Shown: positions 18,689 through 27,523 of the stretch, in pieces | How positions within the stretch are numbered: the first letter of the stretch is position 1 | How the letters are laid out: each line of letters opens with the position of its first letter | NCBI GenBank assembly: GCA_900769695.1 | Contig: CAAGHO010000056.1 | Span: 1-49,580, forward strand | Direction of reading: 5' to 3' | DNA: 49,580 nt | From: Bacilli bacterium | GTDB taxonomy: Bacteria > Bacillota_I > Bacilli_A > RF39 > UBA660 | The notes under the pieces: generated by a model | Seen by the model: only the letters and a program-made list of their open reading frames with translations | The model's database searches: none | What the model was told of the DNA's origin: nothing | Translations under genes and position numbers: made by a program

Positions 18689-19996
18689 TTAAAATGGCAT
18701 TTTAAAGTTACCATTACTCATTTGTTTCATCATTTTTTTCATTTGATCGAATTGTTGCAATAGTTTGTTTACTTCTTGAACTGAAGTACCACTACCCTTA
18801 GCAATTCTTGTTTTACGACTTGCCTTTATTATCTCAGGATTTCTTCTTTCCTTTGGAGTCATTGATAATACTATTGCCTCTACATGGGCCATTTGTTTTG
18901 GATCGATTTTGACACTATCAAGTCCCATTTTTCTCGCTCCTGGAATTAATTTTATTAAGTTTTCTAATGGTCCTAATTTCTTCATTTGTTTCATAGTTGA
19001 TAAAAAATCTTCTAAGTCAAATTTCCCTTGTTGCATTCTTTTAGCAGTTTTTTCTGCTTCTTTTTCATCAATTGCATCTTGAGCTTTTTCTACAAGTGAT
19101 ACAATATCACCCATTCCAAGAATTCTTCCTGCCATACGTTCTGGATCAAAAGAATCAAGTCCATCCATCTTTTCACTAACACCAATAAATTTAATTGGAA
19201 CATTAGTTAAATGTCTAACTGATAGGGCAACACCACCTCTAGTATCACCATCTAATTTTGTTAAGATAACTCCCGTTAGAGGTAATTTATCATTGAAACC
19301 AGTTATAACATTAATTGCATCTTGTCCCATCATTGAATCTATTACTAATAATATTTCTTGTGGATTTAACTCATCATTAATGTTTTTTAATTCTTCCATT
19401 AATTCTTCATCGATATGAAGACGTCCTGCAGTATCAATTAGTACATAGTCATAACCATTCTCTTTAGCATAATTAACTGCATTTTTAGATATTTCTACAG
19501 GATCTTTTTTACCTTCTTCATAAACTTCAATATTAAGTTGCTTACCAATTTGTTTTAGCTGATCAATTGCGGCGGGTCTATAGACATCGCATGCTACTAA
19601 AAGTGGTTTTTTGGCATGTTTTTTTCTTAAGTAATTAGCTAACTTTCCAGTTGTAGTAGTTTTTCCTGAACCTTGAAGACCTACTAACATTGTAATTACA
19701 GGACTTCCATTTAGATTAAGAGGTTTAGCCTCTCCTCCTAGAAGTTCTACTAATTCATCTTGTACAATTTTTACAAATAAATCTCCTGGTTTAATACTTT
19801 TTTGAACTTCTTCACCTAAGGCTTTTTCTTTAACGATAGACGTGAATTCTTTAACTACCTGATAGTTAACATCTGCTTCTAATAGTGCAAGACGTACATC
19901 ACGCATTATATCTTTAATATTATCATCAGTAATTGTTCCATAACCTTTTACTTTATGAATAACATTTTGTAATCTGTCTCCTAAACTTTCAAACAT
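18689..19996 (-). CDS. ffh: signal recognition particle GTPase Ffh
   Basis: Binds signal sequences on ribosomes and hands them to FtsY at the membrane. 435 residues: N-domain helices (1-85), G-domain with GLQGSGKTTTTGK, DTAGR and TKLDGDTRGG, and a methionine-rich M-domain (about 295-435, ending QMKKMMKQMSNGNFKMPF). I chose ATG 19996 behind TAGGTGAT; the frame starts three codons earlier at a GTG that is part of that site. Last gene after herA in the ftsY-ylxM-herA-ffh cluster. Confidence 0.98.
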   Translation of the reverse strand: MFESLGDRLQNVIHKVKGYGTITDDNIKDIMRDVRLALLEADVNYQVVKEFTSIVKEKALGEEVQKSIKPGDLFVKIVQDELVELLGGEAKPLNLNGSPVITMLVGLQGSGKTTTTGKLANYLRKKHAKKPLLVACDVYRPAAIDQLKQIGKQLNIEVYEEGKKDPVEISKNAVNYAKENGYDYVLIDTAGRLHIDEELMEELKNINDELNPQEILLVIDSMMGQDAINVITGFNDKLPLTGVILTKLDGDTRGGVALSVRHLTNVPIKFIGVSEKMDGLDSFDPERMAGRILGMGDIVSLVEKAQDAIDEKEAEKTAKRMQQGKFDLEDFLSTMKQMKKLGPLENLIKLIPGARKMGLDSVKIDPKQMAHVEAIVLSMTPKERRNPEIIKASRKTRIAKGSGTSVQEVNKLLQQFDQMKKMMKQMSNGNFKMPF

Positions 19997-20043
19997 TTTT
20001 ATCACCTAAAAATTATTATACAAGAATTAGAAAAATAAGTAAA

Positions 20044-20067
20044 CAAAGAAAAAGACATTAAATGCCT
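20044..20067 (-). terminator. short terminator-like hairpin after herA
   Basis: Stem AGGCAT/ATGTCT (one G-U pair) followed by TTTTTC on the minus strand. It suggests that ffh is transcribed at least partly on its own. Confidence 0.6.
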
Positions 20068-22218
20068 TTATTCTATATTATTATCCTCATCTGGTGCATT
20101 AATAATATCATTGATATCTAATGAATTAGATGGAGTATTTTCATTTTTTATTGGAACAGTAATTAGTGAAGGTTCTTCATCGTTTATAGGAGTAATAAGA
20201 GGTTCTTCAATTGCTTGCTTATTCATTTCTTTAACAGATTCTGAATAATTGTTAATTTTCTGAGAAGAACTTGTTTGATTTAAATTAGCAACATTATTGA
20301 AACTATTTTGTTCTTGAATTTCTGAAATTTGATTATCAACTATAAGTTCACTCTCTTTATTTTCTACTATAGGTTTAATGATAAGTTCTTGATCATTATT
20401 TTCATTATTGTTTATTGGATTTATAGTAGAGCTAGATGGTTGTTGTTGATTTACTACTATGTTCTTATTTCCGTTCCAAATTCTACACACGTCACAGTTA
20501 CCACTTCTTGGTTCTGGATCTGGCATTTTCAATTTAACTATTAATGGGATTTTAAAAGCCATACCAAAGCCTAAACAAGTACCAGCCTGAAGTGTTTTTT
20601 GTTTTTCAACAATTTCATCACTAATATTTGGAACCATTTTTCTAATATATTCAACATCTGTTGGATGGTTCATTTTAAATATTAAGAAACTTGAACATTG
20701 AGAAATAACTGTGTCTGATAATTCTACTGGCCTTTGAGAAATCAATCCAAGTAAGACACCATATTTACGACCTTCTTTAGCAACACGTTCAAATATATTA
20801 TACCCAAGTAAGAATCTATCTGTATCATTTTGAATATATCTATGAGCTTCTTCAACAATAATATTAAATGGAATTGTCGCTCTATCTTTTAGATTTTTAC
20901 AGAAATCAAAAATAATTCTTGTATAAACCTTTGTAATAACTTTAGCAAACCAGTCATCAACATCATCAAAGTTAATATTAACAAATTGATATTTTTTACC
21001 ACCATCTATTAATAAAGATGAAAGATATTGCTCTTGAGTAACATAATCTTTGTAATCAAAATATTTAGCATACTCACCTACTATTAATGAGTGAAGTCTA
21101 ACTCTAATTGTAACAGCATCACCATAAGTATTTTTATTTCTTAACCATCCTTCACTAATTAAAGTAAAGTTTAAGGCTTTTTCTAATGTATCTAAGTCAT
21201 AATAAGTTCCACCCTTTGGTTCATATGAATCAAATTCTTCTTTTATAAAACTAGAAACATATTCATTTAATAAAACACTTTCGGAGAAATTTCCCTGAGA
21301 ATCAATTAAGAAACACTCTCTAAACTTTCTAGTGTAACCAATTCCTTGTACTGGAGCTTCTAAATTAAATTGCTTTGTAGAACAACTACCTAAAATTGTA
21401 AATATTTCATTTCTTTTATTAGGAGATGTTTCGTTTGTATATAAAATTGACATAATTGCCTTAGCGATTAAATGGTTTTTATATGCTTCAGCACGTTCTC
21501 CATCCTCAGAAAATATTAAAGCTAGTTTCAACATTCTTTCAATAATTGGAATTTGTGAATGATTAGTAATTTGTAATAAAAGTGATAAATCATCAACATT
21601 AAGTAACCAAATAGGGATTCTTAATTTTTCTCCGATTCCTTCTTTTTCATTAGTTGAATAAAATCTATAATTAAAGTTAGGATTAATGGCATTTAAATTA
21701 CGAAATGCACTATAGTATTCTGCAGAGGAATCAAACATAAATATATTTGCCTTATATGGAAATAAATTTTTATCATGAAACATATTTTGAATAATTCTTG
21801 AGACACCACAACTTTTACCTGAACCACTGTTACCAAAGATAGCAAAGTGATTACTAAAGAAACTATTAACATTCATGTAAACTGGAAAATCATTATAGAA
21901 AGGGCTTACACCTAAAGGCATATAACCAGGGCGTTCTGAACCAACAATTAATGGAATTTCTTCTTTAGTTATAACTCTAATAGTAGAATCTAATGATGGT
22001 TTTCTGATAACACCACCTAATAGATTACCATTTACTATTTCTCCTAAGAATCTTGCTTTTACAAGATCTTTATCAACATCATCAACTTCACCTAGTATTT
22101 TTTTATCTTTGTCTTCAAAAATCAAGTGTAAGTTCATTAAATTTATCTTTACATCTGTTCCTTCTTTTAATTTGATATTAGCAGATCTATCACTAATATA
22201 TACTATTTTATCAAACAT
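20068..22218 (-). CDS. HerA-type ATPase/helicase (DUF87)
   Basis: A 716-residue hexameric-ATPase-like protein. N-terminal beta-barrel (about 1-90, HAS-barrel type), Walker A GNSGSGKS (129-136), Walker B FNIIVEEAHRYI (about 462-473), then GRKYGVLLGLISQRP and the HerA-type C-terminal core to about residue 580. A 135-residue low-complexity, Asn/Glu/Ser/Pro-rich tail follows and should be disordered. HerA proteins translocate DNA, usually with NurA in archaea; no nurA-like gene is adjacent. A CxxC (CDVC) lies at the core-tail junction. It sits between ylxM and ffh, an unusual place. DNA processing role inferred. Confidence 0.85.
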   Translation of the reverse strand: MFDKIVYISDRSANIKLKEGTDVKINLMNLHLIFEDKDKKILGEVDDVDKDLVKARFLGEIVNGNLLGGVIRKPSLDSTIRVITKEEIPLIVGSERPGYMPLGVSPFYNDFPVYMNVNSFFSNHFAIFGNSGSGKSCGVSRIIQNMFHDKNLFPYKANIFMFDSSAEYYSAFRNLNAINPNFNYRFYSTNEKEGIGEKLRIPIWLLNVDDLSLLLQITNHSQIPIIERMLKLALIFSEDGERAEAYKNHLIAKAIMSILYTNETSPNKRNEIFTILGSCSTKQFNLEAPVQGIGYTRKFRECFLIDSQGNFSESVLLNEYVSSFIKEEFDSYEPKGGTYYDLDTLEKALNFTLISEGWLRNKNTYGDAVTIRVRLHSLIVGEYAKYFDYKDYVTQEQYLSSLLIDGGKKYQFVNINFDDVDDWFAKVITKVYTRIIFDFCKNLKDRATIPFNIIVEEAHRYIQNDTDRFLLGYNIFERVAKEGRKYGVLLGLISQRPVELSDTVISQCSSFLIFKMNHPTDVEYIRKMVPNISDEIVEKQKTLQAGTCLGFGMAFKIPLIVKLKMPDPEPRSGNCDVCRIWNGNKNIVVNQQQPSSSTINPINNNENNDQELIIKPIVENKESELIVDNQISEIQEQNSFNNVANLNQTSSSQKINNYSESVKEMNKQAIEEPLITPINDEEPSLITVPIKNENTPSNSLDINDIINAPDEDNNIE

Positions 22219-22289
22219 ATTTATCCCTCTTATTCTTTTACTTGCTATTTTCTATAATTAGATTATACATTTTTTTAGTAACTTTTACA

Positions 22290-22328
22290 AGCAAAGAAAA
22301 AAGATATTAGATTAAACTTTCTAATACC
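22290..22328 (-). terminator. terminator of ftsY-ylxM
   Basis: Stem GGTATTAGA/TCTAATATC (22303-22311, 22320-22328; one G-U) followed by TTTTTTC on the minus strand; it includes the end of ylxM. Confidence 0.82.
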
Positions 22329-22600
22329 TTTTTAATATTTTCATCTTTTTCTATAGAAATTAATTCTTCTATTTTTTTATTTTTCTGATATAGGCCTAAT
22401 TTTTCTTCATAATCTTTTAATTTTTCTATTGTTATTTGGATTTGTTTATAACAGGCATTTCTACTTATATTATAAATTCCAGCTATTTCTGACAAACTTA
22501 AGTTGTTGAAATAATACTCTTCAAAGTACTTTCTTTGTTTTTCTGTTAATAGTAAGTTATAACAATCATATAAGTTATTATAATAAATAAATTCTTCCAT
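22307..22600 (-). CDS. ylxM: YlxM, SRP-associated HTH protein (UPF0122)
   Basis: A 97-residue helix-turn-helix protein that in Firmicutes accompanies ftsY and ffh; the streptococcal homologue modulates SRP GTPase activity. LLLTEKQRKYFEEYYFNNLSL and then EIAGIYNISRNACYKQIQ form the sigma-70-region-4-like HTH. It begins 7 bases after the ftsY stop, with AGGTGTAAT as site, so the two are one transcript. Confidence 0.95.
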   Translation of the reverse strand: MEEFIYYNNLYDCYNLLLTEKQRKYFEEYYFNNLSLSEIAGIYNISRNACYKQIQITIEKLKDYEEKLGLYQKNKKIEELISIEKDENIKKVLESLI

Positions 22601-22607
22601 ATTACAC

Positions 22608-23681
22608 CTACATCATATCTTTAAATAGTCCATAAATATATTTTTCAATATCGAATACTTCTAAGTCATCCTTAGCTTCACCAAGGCCAATATACTTAAC
22701 AGGCAATCCTACCTCTTCTTTGATAGCTAAAACGATTCCACCTTTAGCTGTACCATCTAGTTTAGTTAAAACTATACCTGTTATATTAGTAATTTCTTTA
22801 AAACTTTTAGCTTGGCTAATTCCATTTTGACCAGTAGTCGCATCAAGAACTAATAGTGTTTCATGAGCTCCACCTTCTATTAAAGAAGATATTACTTTAT
22901 TCATTTTTTCTAATTCTTTCATTAAGTTAACTTTATTTTGAAGTCTTCCTGCAGTATCCACAAGTACAACATCATATTTTTCGCTTATAGCTTTAGATAC
23001 ACCATCATAAACAACACTAGCTGGATCACTACCTTCTTCTTTTGAGCAGAAATCAACATTAACTTTTTGACTCCAATCTTTTAATTGTTCTATTGCTCCT
23101 GCTCTAAAGGTATCTGCTCCCACTAATAAAACTTTTTTACCCTCTTCTTTTAATTTATAAGCTATTTTTCCAATAGTTGTTGTTTTTCCAACTCCATTAA
23201 CACCTACAAATAAAATGACTGTAGGACCTGTTTGTGCAAAACTAATCTTATTTACCAATACCTCATCATTAACGTATATAATAAATAATTCATCTACTAT
23301 AACTTCTTTTAATACTTCTGGATCTTCTATTTTTTCATTTCTAACACGAAGCCTTAATCTATCCATAAATTCCATAACTGTATTAACACCAATATCAGCC
23401 ATTATTAAAATTTCTTCTAACTCTTCAAAAAAATCTTCATTAATTTTGTCATACTTATTTGTAAGATTTACTAATTTTGAAACAAAACCTTCTCTTGATT
23501 TAGTAAGACCTTTTTCATATTTTTTAACATTATTTTTTTCCTTAGATTTCTTTTTTGTATTACTAGGACTTTTTTCTTTAGATAAAGTTTCATTCTTAGA
23601 AGATTCACTATTTATTTCTTCTTTATTTTCTAGAGTATCCTTCTCTTTAAACATATTTTTTAGTTTGTTAAAAATTCCCAT
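22608..23681 (-). CDS. ftsY: SRP receptor FtsY
   Basis: Membrane receptor GTPase for the SRP-ribosome complex. 357 residues: a short N-terminal amphipathic segment (MGIFNKLKNMF), a Lys/Glu/Ser-rich acidic linker to about 60, then the NG domain with GVNGVGKTTTIGK, DTAGRLQNK, TKLDGTAKGG and the closing GLGEAKDDLEVFD. ATG with AGGTGATAAC. First gene of the cluster, divergent from RNase J. Confidence 0.98.
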   Translation of the reverse strand: MGIFNKLKNMFKEKDTLENKEEINSESSKNETLSKEKSPSNTKKKSKEKNNVKKYEKGLTKSREGFVSKLVNLTNKYDKINEDFFEELEEILIMADIGVNTVMEFMDRLRLRVRNEKIEDPEVLKEVIVDELFIIYVNDEVLVNKISFAQTGPTVILFVGVNGVGKTTTIGKIAYKLKEEGKKVLLVGADTFRAGAIEQLKDWSQKVNVDFCSKEEGSDPASVVYDGVSKAISEKYDVVLVDTAGRLQNKVNLMKELEKMNKVISSLIEGGAHETLLVLDATTGQNGISQAKSFKEITNITGIVLTKLDGTAKGGIVLAIKEEVGLPVKYIGLGEAKDDLEVFDIEKYIYGLFKDMM

Positions 23682-23719
23682 GTTATCACCTAGAAAAAGT
23701 ATAACATAAAATGCAAATA

Positions 23720-23748
23720 TTTACAAAATTATAGTTTTAGTGTATAAT
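23720..23748 (+). promoter_or_regulatory. promoter of the RNase J gene
   Basis: TTTACA (23720-23725), 17-base spacer, TATAAT (23743-23748), about 55 bases before the start codon. Confidence 0.7.
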
Positions 23749-23803
23749 CTTGTTTGGTTAGTTCTTTTATGTATAAAGTTAACTTAAAAAGAAAGGAGTA
23801 TTT

Positions 23804-25498
23804 ATGAAAGATAATAAACCAAATGAAACAAAGGTAGTTGTTTTAGGAGGTTTAGGAGAAGTCGGTAAAAATATGTATTGTGTAATGCATAAAGACGATA
23901 TTGTTATTATTGATGCGGGGATTAGTTTTCCAGAAAGTGATTTGTTAGGGGTTGATTATGTTTTACCAGATTTTACTTTCTTAAAGGAAAATGAGGATAA
24001 AATTAAAGCTTTACTTATTACTCATGGTCATGAAGATCATATTGGTGCGATACCATTTTTACTTAGTCAGATAAATATACCTGCAATATACGCACCTAAT
24101 CAAGCTAAAGAATTAATAGCTGTAAAACTTGAAGATAAAAATATTCGTTATGATAATTTATTCGTATATACCGAAGATTCTAAACTAACTTTTGGAGAAA
24201 TCAATGTTGAATTCTTCAGAATAACTCACTCTATACCTGATTCACATGGTATAAGTTTAACAACTCCAAATGGAAGAATTGTTACAACAGGAGATTTTAA
24301 ATTAGATTTAACTCCAATTGGACCAATGGCTGACTTATATAAAATGGCAACTCTTGGACATGAAGGAGTAGATTTACTAATTAGTGATTCAACTAATGCT
24401 TTAAATGAAGGATATTCAGCATCAGAATCAAAAGTAGATGGTGCTTTAGCTGAAATGTTTGATAGATATAAAAACAATCGTATTATAATCGCAACATTTG
24501 CTTCAAATATTTATCGTTTAAAACATATCTTTGAAACTTGTTATAAACATAACAGAAAGATTTGTATTTTTGGTAGAAGTATGGAAAATAATATCAATAT
24601 TTCTATTAATGGAGGATATATCAATCACAAAGAATTATTAATTTCCGCTGAAGAAGCAAATAATTTAAAACCAAATGAGGTAACAATTTTATGTACTGGT
24701 AGTCAAGGTGAACCTTTGGCTGCACTATCAAGAATATCTAATGGAACTCATCGTCAAATAAAATTAAGACCTGATGATATTGTAATATTCTCTTCTAGTG
24801 CCATTCCAGGAAATGCTTTAAGTATTTCAAAAACTATCAATAAACTATATTTAAAAGGAGTAAAAGTTTATACTAATACTGCTTTAGCTGACCTACATAC
24901 ATCTGGTCATGCTAATGAAGATGAATTAAAACTTGCTATCCGTTTATTGAATCCAAAATATTTAATGCCATTCCATGGAGATTATAGAATGTTAAAAAGA
25001 CATGCTAATATTGGTATTGATTGTGGTATTCCTAAAGAAAATACTTTTGTCTTAAAGAATGGTGATTCACTTTCTTTGGTAAATCATGAAATTACTAGAA
25101 GTGAATCAATGCCAGGTGATGACATCTATGTTGATGGTAATCGTATTGGAGAAATTGGTGGAGCTGTATTAAAAGACCGCCAAATGATGTCTAGAGATGG
25201 TATTTTAGTAGTCATCATTAATGTTGATATGAAACGCCATGAATTACTTATTAAACCAAATATAACAACTAGAGGATTTATTTTAATTAATGAAAATGAA
25301 GAACTATTAAAGAAAATAGAAGAAAAAGCAGAAAGTATTTTAAGAAAAGAACTATCCGATCATCATTCTACTTTTGCTTCTATAAAGTCAAACCTAACTA
25401 GTGAGTTATATTCATATATTTCTAAACTTACGGGAAGAAATCCAATCATTTTACCAGTAATTATAGACATAAAAAAAGAAGTTCAAACTGAAGTTTAA
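23804..25498 (+). CDS. rnjA: ribonuclease J
   Basis: A beta-CASP metallo-beta-lactamase RNase with 5'-exo- and endonuclease activity in mRNA turnover and rRNA maturation. 564 residues: metal-binding HGHEDH (74-79), further ligands in TTGDFKLD and FHGDYR, the beta-CASP insertion with ILCTGSQGEPLAALSRI, and the C-terminal dimerisation domain. RnjA versus RnjB cannot be settled without alignment; the N-terminus and length suit either. AAAGGAG site. With RNase Y close by, the window holds both main Firmicutes mRNA-decay nucleases. Confidence 0.96.
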   Translation: MKDNKPNETKVVVLGGLGEVGKNMYCVMHKDDIVIIDAGISFPESDLLGVDYVLPDFTFLKENEDKIKALLITHGHEDHIGAIPFLLSQINIPAIYAPNQAKELIAVKLEDKNIRYDNLFVYTEDSKLTFGEINVEFFRITHSIPDSHGISLTTPNGRIVTTGDFKLDLTPIGPMADLYKMATLGHEGVDLLISDSTNALNEGYSASESKVDGALAEMFDRYKNNRIIIATFASNIYRLKHIFETCYKHNRKICIFGRSMENNINISINGGYINHKELLISAEEANNLKPNEVTILCTGSQGEPLAALSRISNGTHRQIKLRPDDIVIFSSSAIPGNALSISKTINKLYLKGVKVYTNTALADLHTSGHANEDELKLAIRLLNPKYLMPFHGDYRMLKRHANIGIDCGIPKENTFVLKNGDSLSLVNHEITRSESMPGDDIYVDGNRIGEIGGAVLKDRQMMSRDGILVVIINVDMKRHELLIKPNITTRGFILINENEELLKKIEEKAESILRKELSDHHSTFASIKSNLTSELYSYISKLTGRNPIILPVIIDIKKEVQTEV

Positions 25499-25510
25499 CT
25501 TCTTTTTTTT
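25478..25510 (+). terminator. two-way terminator between RNase J and zincin genes
   Basis: Stem GAAGTT/AACTTC (25478-25483, 25497-25502) with eight T on the plus strand; it contains both stop codons. Confidence 0.75.
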
Positions 25511-25881
25511 ATTTTTTGTAAACTTTTATAATAAACACTGGAAGTATCCTGATTGATTTTGTTAATTCTATTTAATAACAATTCTTCATTACTCGAACAT
25601 CTTAAGTATAATAATTTCCATAATAGAGAAGTGTCTTCGTTTTCTATTATTTTTCCACTCTGATAATAATCATATAAATGGCCAAGTTCATGAATTACAA
25701 TGCTTCTAGTATAATCATTGATAATTCTTGGAACCTTTGTTTTCATTTTATCACCCAATTGATAACAACCAACAAAATCGATTAATTTAGGAGAAATAAA
25801 TTCTATATGATTATCAATGTATAATAAAAAGTTATTGTCACATAACTTTTCATTTATCAAAAACTCTCTAACTTTTTCCAT
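25495..25881 (-). CDS. small putative zinc metallopeptidase (HELGH motif)
   Basis: A 128-residue protein I do not recognise. It has one clear motif, IVIHELGHLYDYY (61-73), with HELGH (64-68), the HExxH zinc site. SNEELLLNR (98-106) follows at a distance suitable for a third Glu ligand, as in M34/anthrax-lethal-factor-like zincins. No signal peptide, so probably cytoplasmic. Its ATG overlaps the RNase Y stop by one base (TAATG), pointing to coupled translation, and its 3' end overlaps RNase J by four bases tail to tail. Function unknown. Confidence 0.72.
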   Translation of the reverse strand: MEKVREFLINEKLCDNNFLLYIDNHIEFISPKLIDFVGCYQLGDKMKTKVPRIINDYTRSIVIHELGHLYDYYQSGKIIENEDTSLLWKLLYLRCSSNEELLLNRINKINQDTSSVYYKSLQKIKKRS

Positions 25882-27434
25882 TATCTAGCTTCTTCTTGGG
25901 CACGAGTTTCACGTACTACTGTAATTTTTACAGTTCCAGGATATTTCATTGTTTCCTCTATTTTTTCTTTTACATCACGTGCAATTTTATGAGCTTGTAG
26001 GTCATCAACTTCTTCTGGTTTAACGATAACTCTTAGTTCACGACCAGCTTGAACTGCATATGATGTTTCAACTCCAGGAATGCTGTTTCCAACTTCTTCA
26101 AGTTGAGTAAGTCGTTTAATGTAGTTTTCTAAAGAGTCATTTCTTGCTCCTGGACGAGATGCACTTAAAGCATCAGCAATAGCAACTATGACTGCAATAA
26201 TACTATCAGCTTTTGTATCACCATGATGAGATGCAATTGAATTAATAACAACTTCATCTTCTTTAAATTTCTTAGCTATATCCACACCAATTTCAACATG
26301 GCTTCCTTCTATTTCATGATCGATTGCTTTTCCAATATCATGTAGTAATCCAGCACGTTTTGCAAGCATTACGTTTTCCCCAAGTTCAGCTGCAATTAAT
26401 CCAGAAAGATTAGCAACTTCAATTGAATGTTGTAATGCATTTTGACCATAACTAGTTCTGAAATGAAGTTTACCAATTATTTCAATTAATTCCGGATCAA
26501 ACTTAGTTAATCCAAGTTCAAATGTTGCATCAGTTCCATACTCAATAATCTTTTGTTTCATATCCTTGCAAACTTTATCATATAACTCTTCAATTCTTGT
26601 TGGATGGATTCTTCCATCTTTGATTAGAGTTTGAAGTGTAACATAAGCAATCTCTCTTCTTAGAGGATCAAAGCTTGATAATACAACAGCTTCAGGAGTA
26701 TCATCAATAATTAAATCAACTCCAGTAATTGCTTCAATTGTACGAATATTTCTACCTTCACGACCAATGATTCTACCTTTCATTTCGTCATTAGGTAATT
26801 CTACAACAGTAACAGTTTGATCACTAGCAATATCAGCTGCATATTTTTGCATTGATGTAACAATCATTTCTTTAGCTGTTTTGTCTGCTGTTAATTTTGC
26901 TTCGTTTTCCTGTTCCCTGATATATTCAGAGATTTCCTTAGTCATGTTTTCTTTTACTTGTTTCATAACTAAATCTTTGGCTTTTTCTTTACTAAATCCT
27001 GAGATTTTCTCTAGTAGTTCTAGTTGTTCTTTTTTGATTTCTTCCACTTTACTTTTTTCATTTTGGATTTCATCTAAACTTTCTGTTAATTTAGACTCTC
27101 TTTCATCTAAAGCAAGTTCTCTTTTTTGATACATTTCATCACGTTTATCCATGTTAGCTTCACGTTGTAATAATCTTGCTTCAGAATCTTTAATTTCTTC
27201 TTTTTTCTCTTTAATTTCTTTGTCTAATTCCATTTTTAATCTATGTTGTTCTTCTTTTTGTTCTAAAATTGCATCTCTTTTTAATTTATCAGCAACTTTT
27301 TTAGCTTGACTAAGAAGTTTTTCTATTTTTTTAGAAGTTGTGTTTTCTTTAAATAGGTTAACTATAAAAGTTATACCTATACCCGCTCCTAATCCAACTA
27401 TTATAAGTAAAATGGAGAATACTATATCATTCAT
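25881..27434 (-). CDS. rny: ribonuclease Y
   Basis: Membrane-anchored endoribonuclease that starts mRNA decay. 517 residues: N-terminal membrane helix (about 4-24), long Lys/Glu coiled coil (about 30-190), KH domain (GRIIGREGRNIRTIEAITGVD) and HD domain with RAGLLHDIGKA and the later SIASHHGD and IADALSASRPG. I chose ATG 27434 with GGAGG six bases upstream; an ATG four codons earlier contains that site. It has a good promoter and palindrome (27473-27508) and is followed by the zincin gene. Confidence 0.97.
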   Translation of the reverse strand: MNDIVFSILLIIVGLGAGIGITFIVNLFKENTTSKKIEKLLSQAKKVADKLKRDAILEQKEEQHRLKMELDKEIKEKKEEIKDSEARLLQREANMDKRDEMYQKRELALDERESKLTESLDEIQNEKSKVEEIKKEQLELLEKISGFSKEKAKDLVMKQVKENMTKEISEYIREQENEAKLTADKTAKEMIVTSMQKYAADIASDQTVTVVELPNDEMKGRIIGREGRNIRTIEAITGVDLIIDDTPEAVVLSSFDPLRREIAYVTLQTLIKDGRIHPTRIEELYDKVCKDMKQKIIEYGTDATFELGLTKFDPELIEIIGKLHFRTSYGQNALQHSIEVANLSGLIAAELGENVMLAKRAGLLHDIGKAIDHEIEGSHVEIGVDIAKKFKEDEVVINSIASHHGDTKADSIIAVIVAIADALSASRPGARNDSLENYIKRLTQLEEVGNSIPGVETSYAVQAGRELRVIVKPEEVDDLQAHKIARDVKEKIEETMKYPGTVKITVVRETRAQEEAR

Positions 27435-27472
27435 ATATACCTCCATTAGAATATAATTTTTAAATCATAATC

Positions 27473-27508
27473 TAACTCTATTGTAGAGTTATTTTTTTTT
27501 ATTGTCAA
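27473..27508 (-). promoter_or_regulatory. rny promoter with a palindrome over the -10
   Basis: TTGACA (27503-27508), 17-base spacer, TACAAT (27480-27485) on the minus strand. The -10 lies in the centre of TAACTCTA-TTG-TAGAGTTA (27473-27491), an 8-bp perfect inverted repeat that could be an operator. The same repeat plus T-run on the plus strand resembles a terminator, but no plus-strand gene precedes it. Confidence 0.6.
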
Positions 27509-27523
27509 GCTAAACAAAATTTA

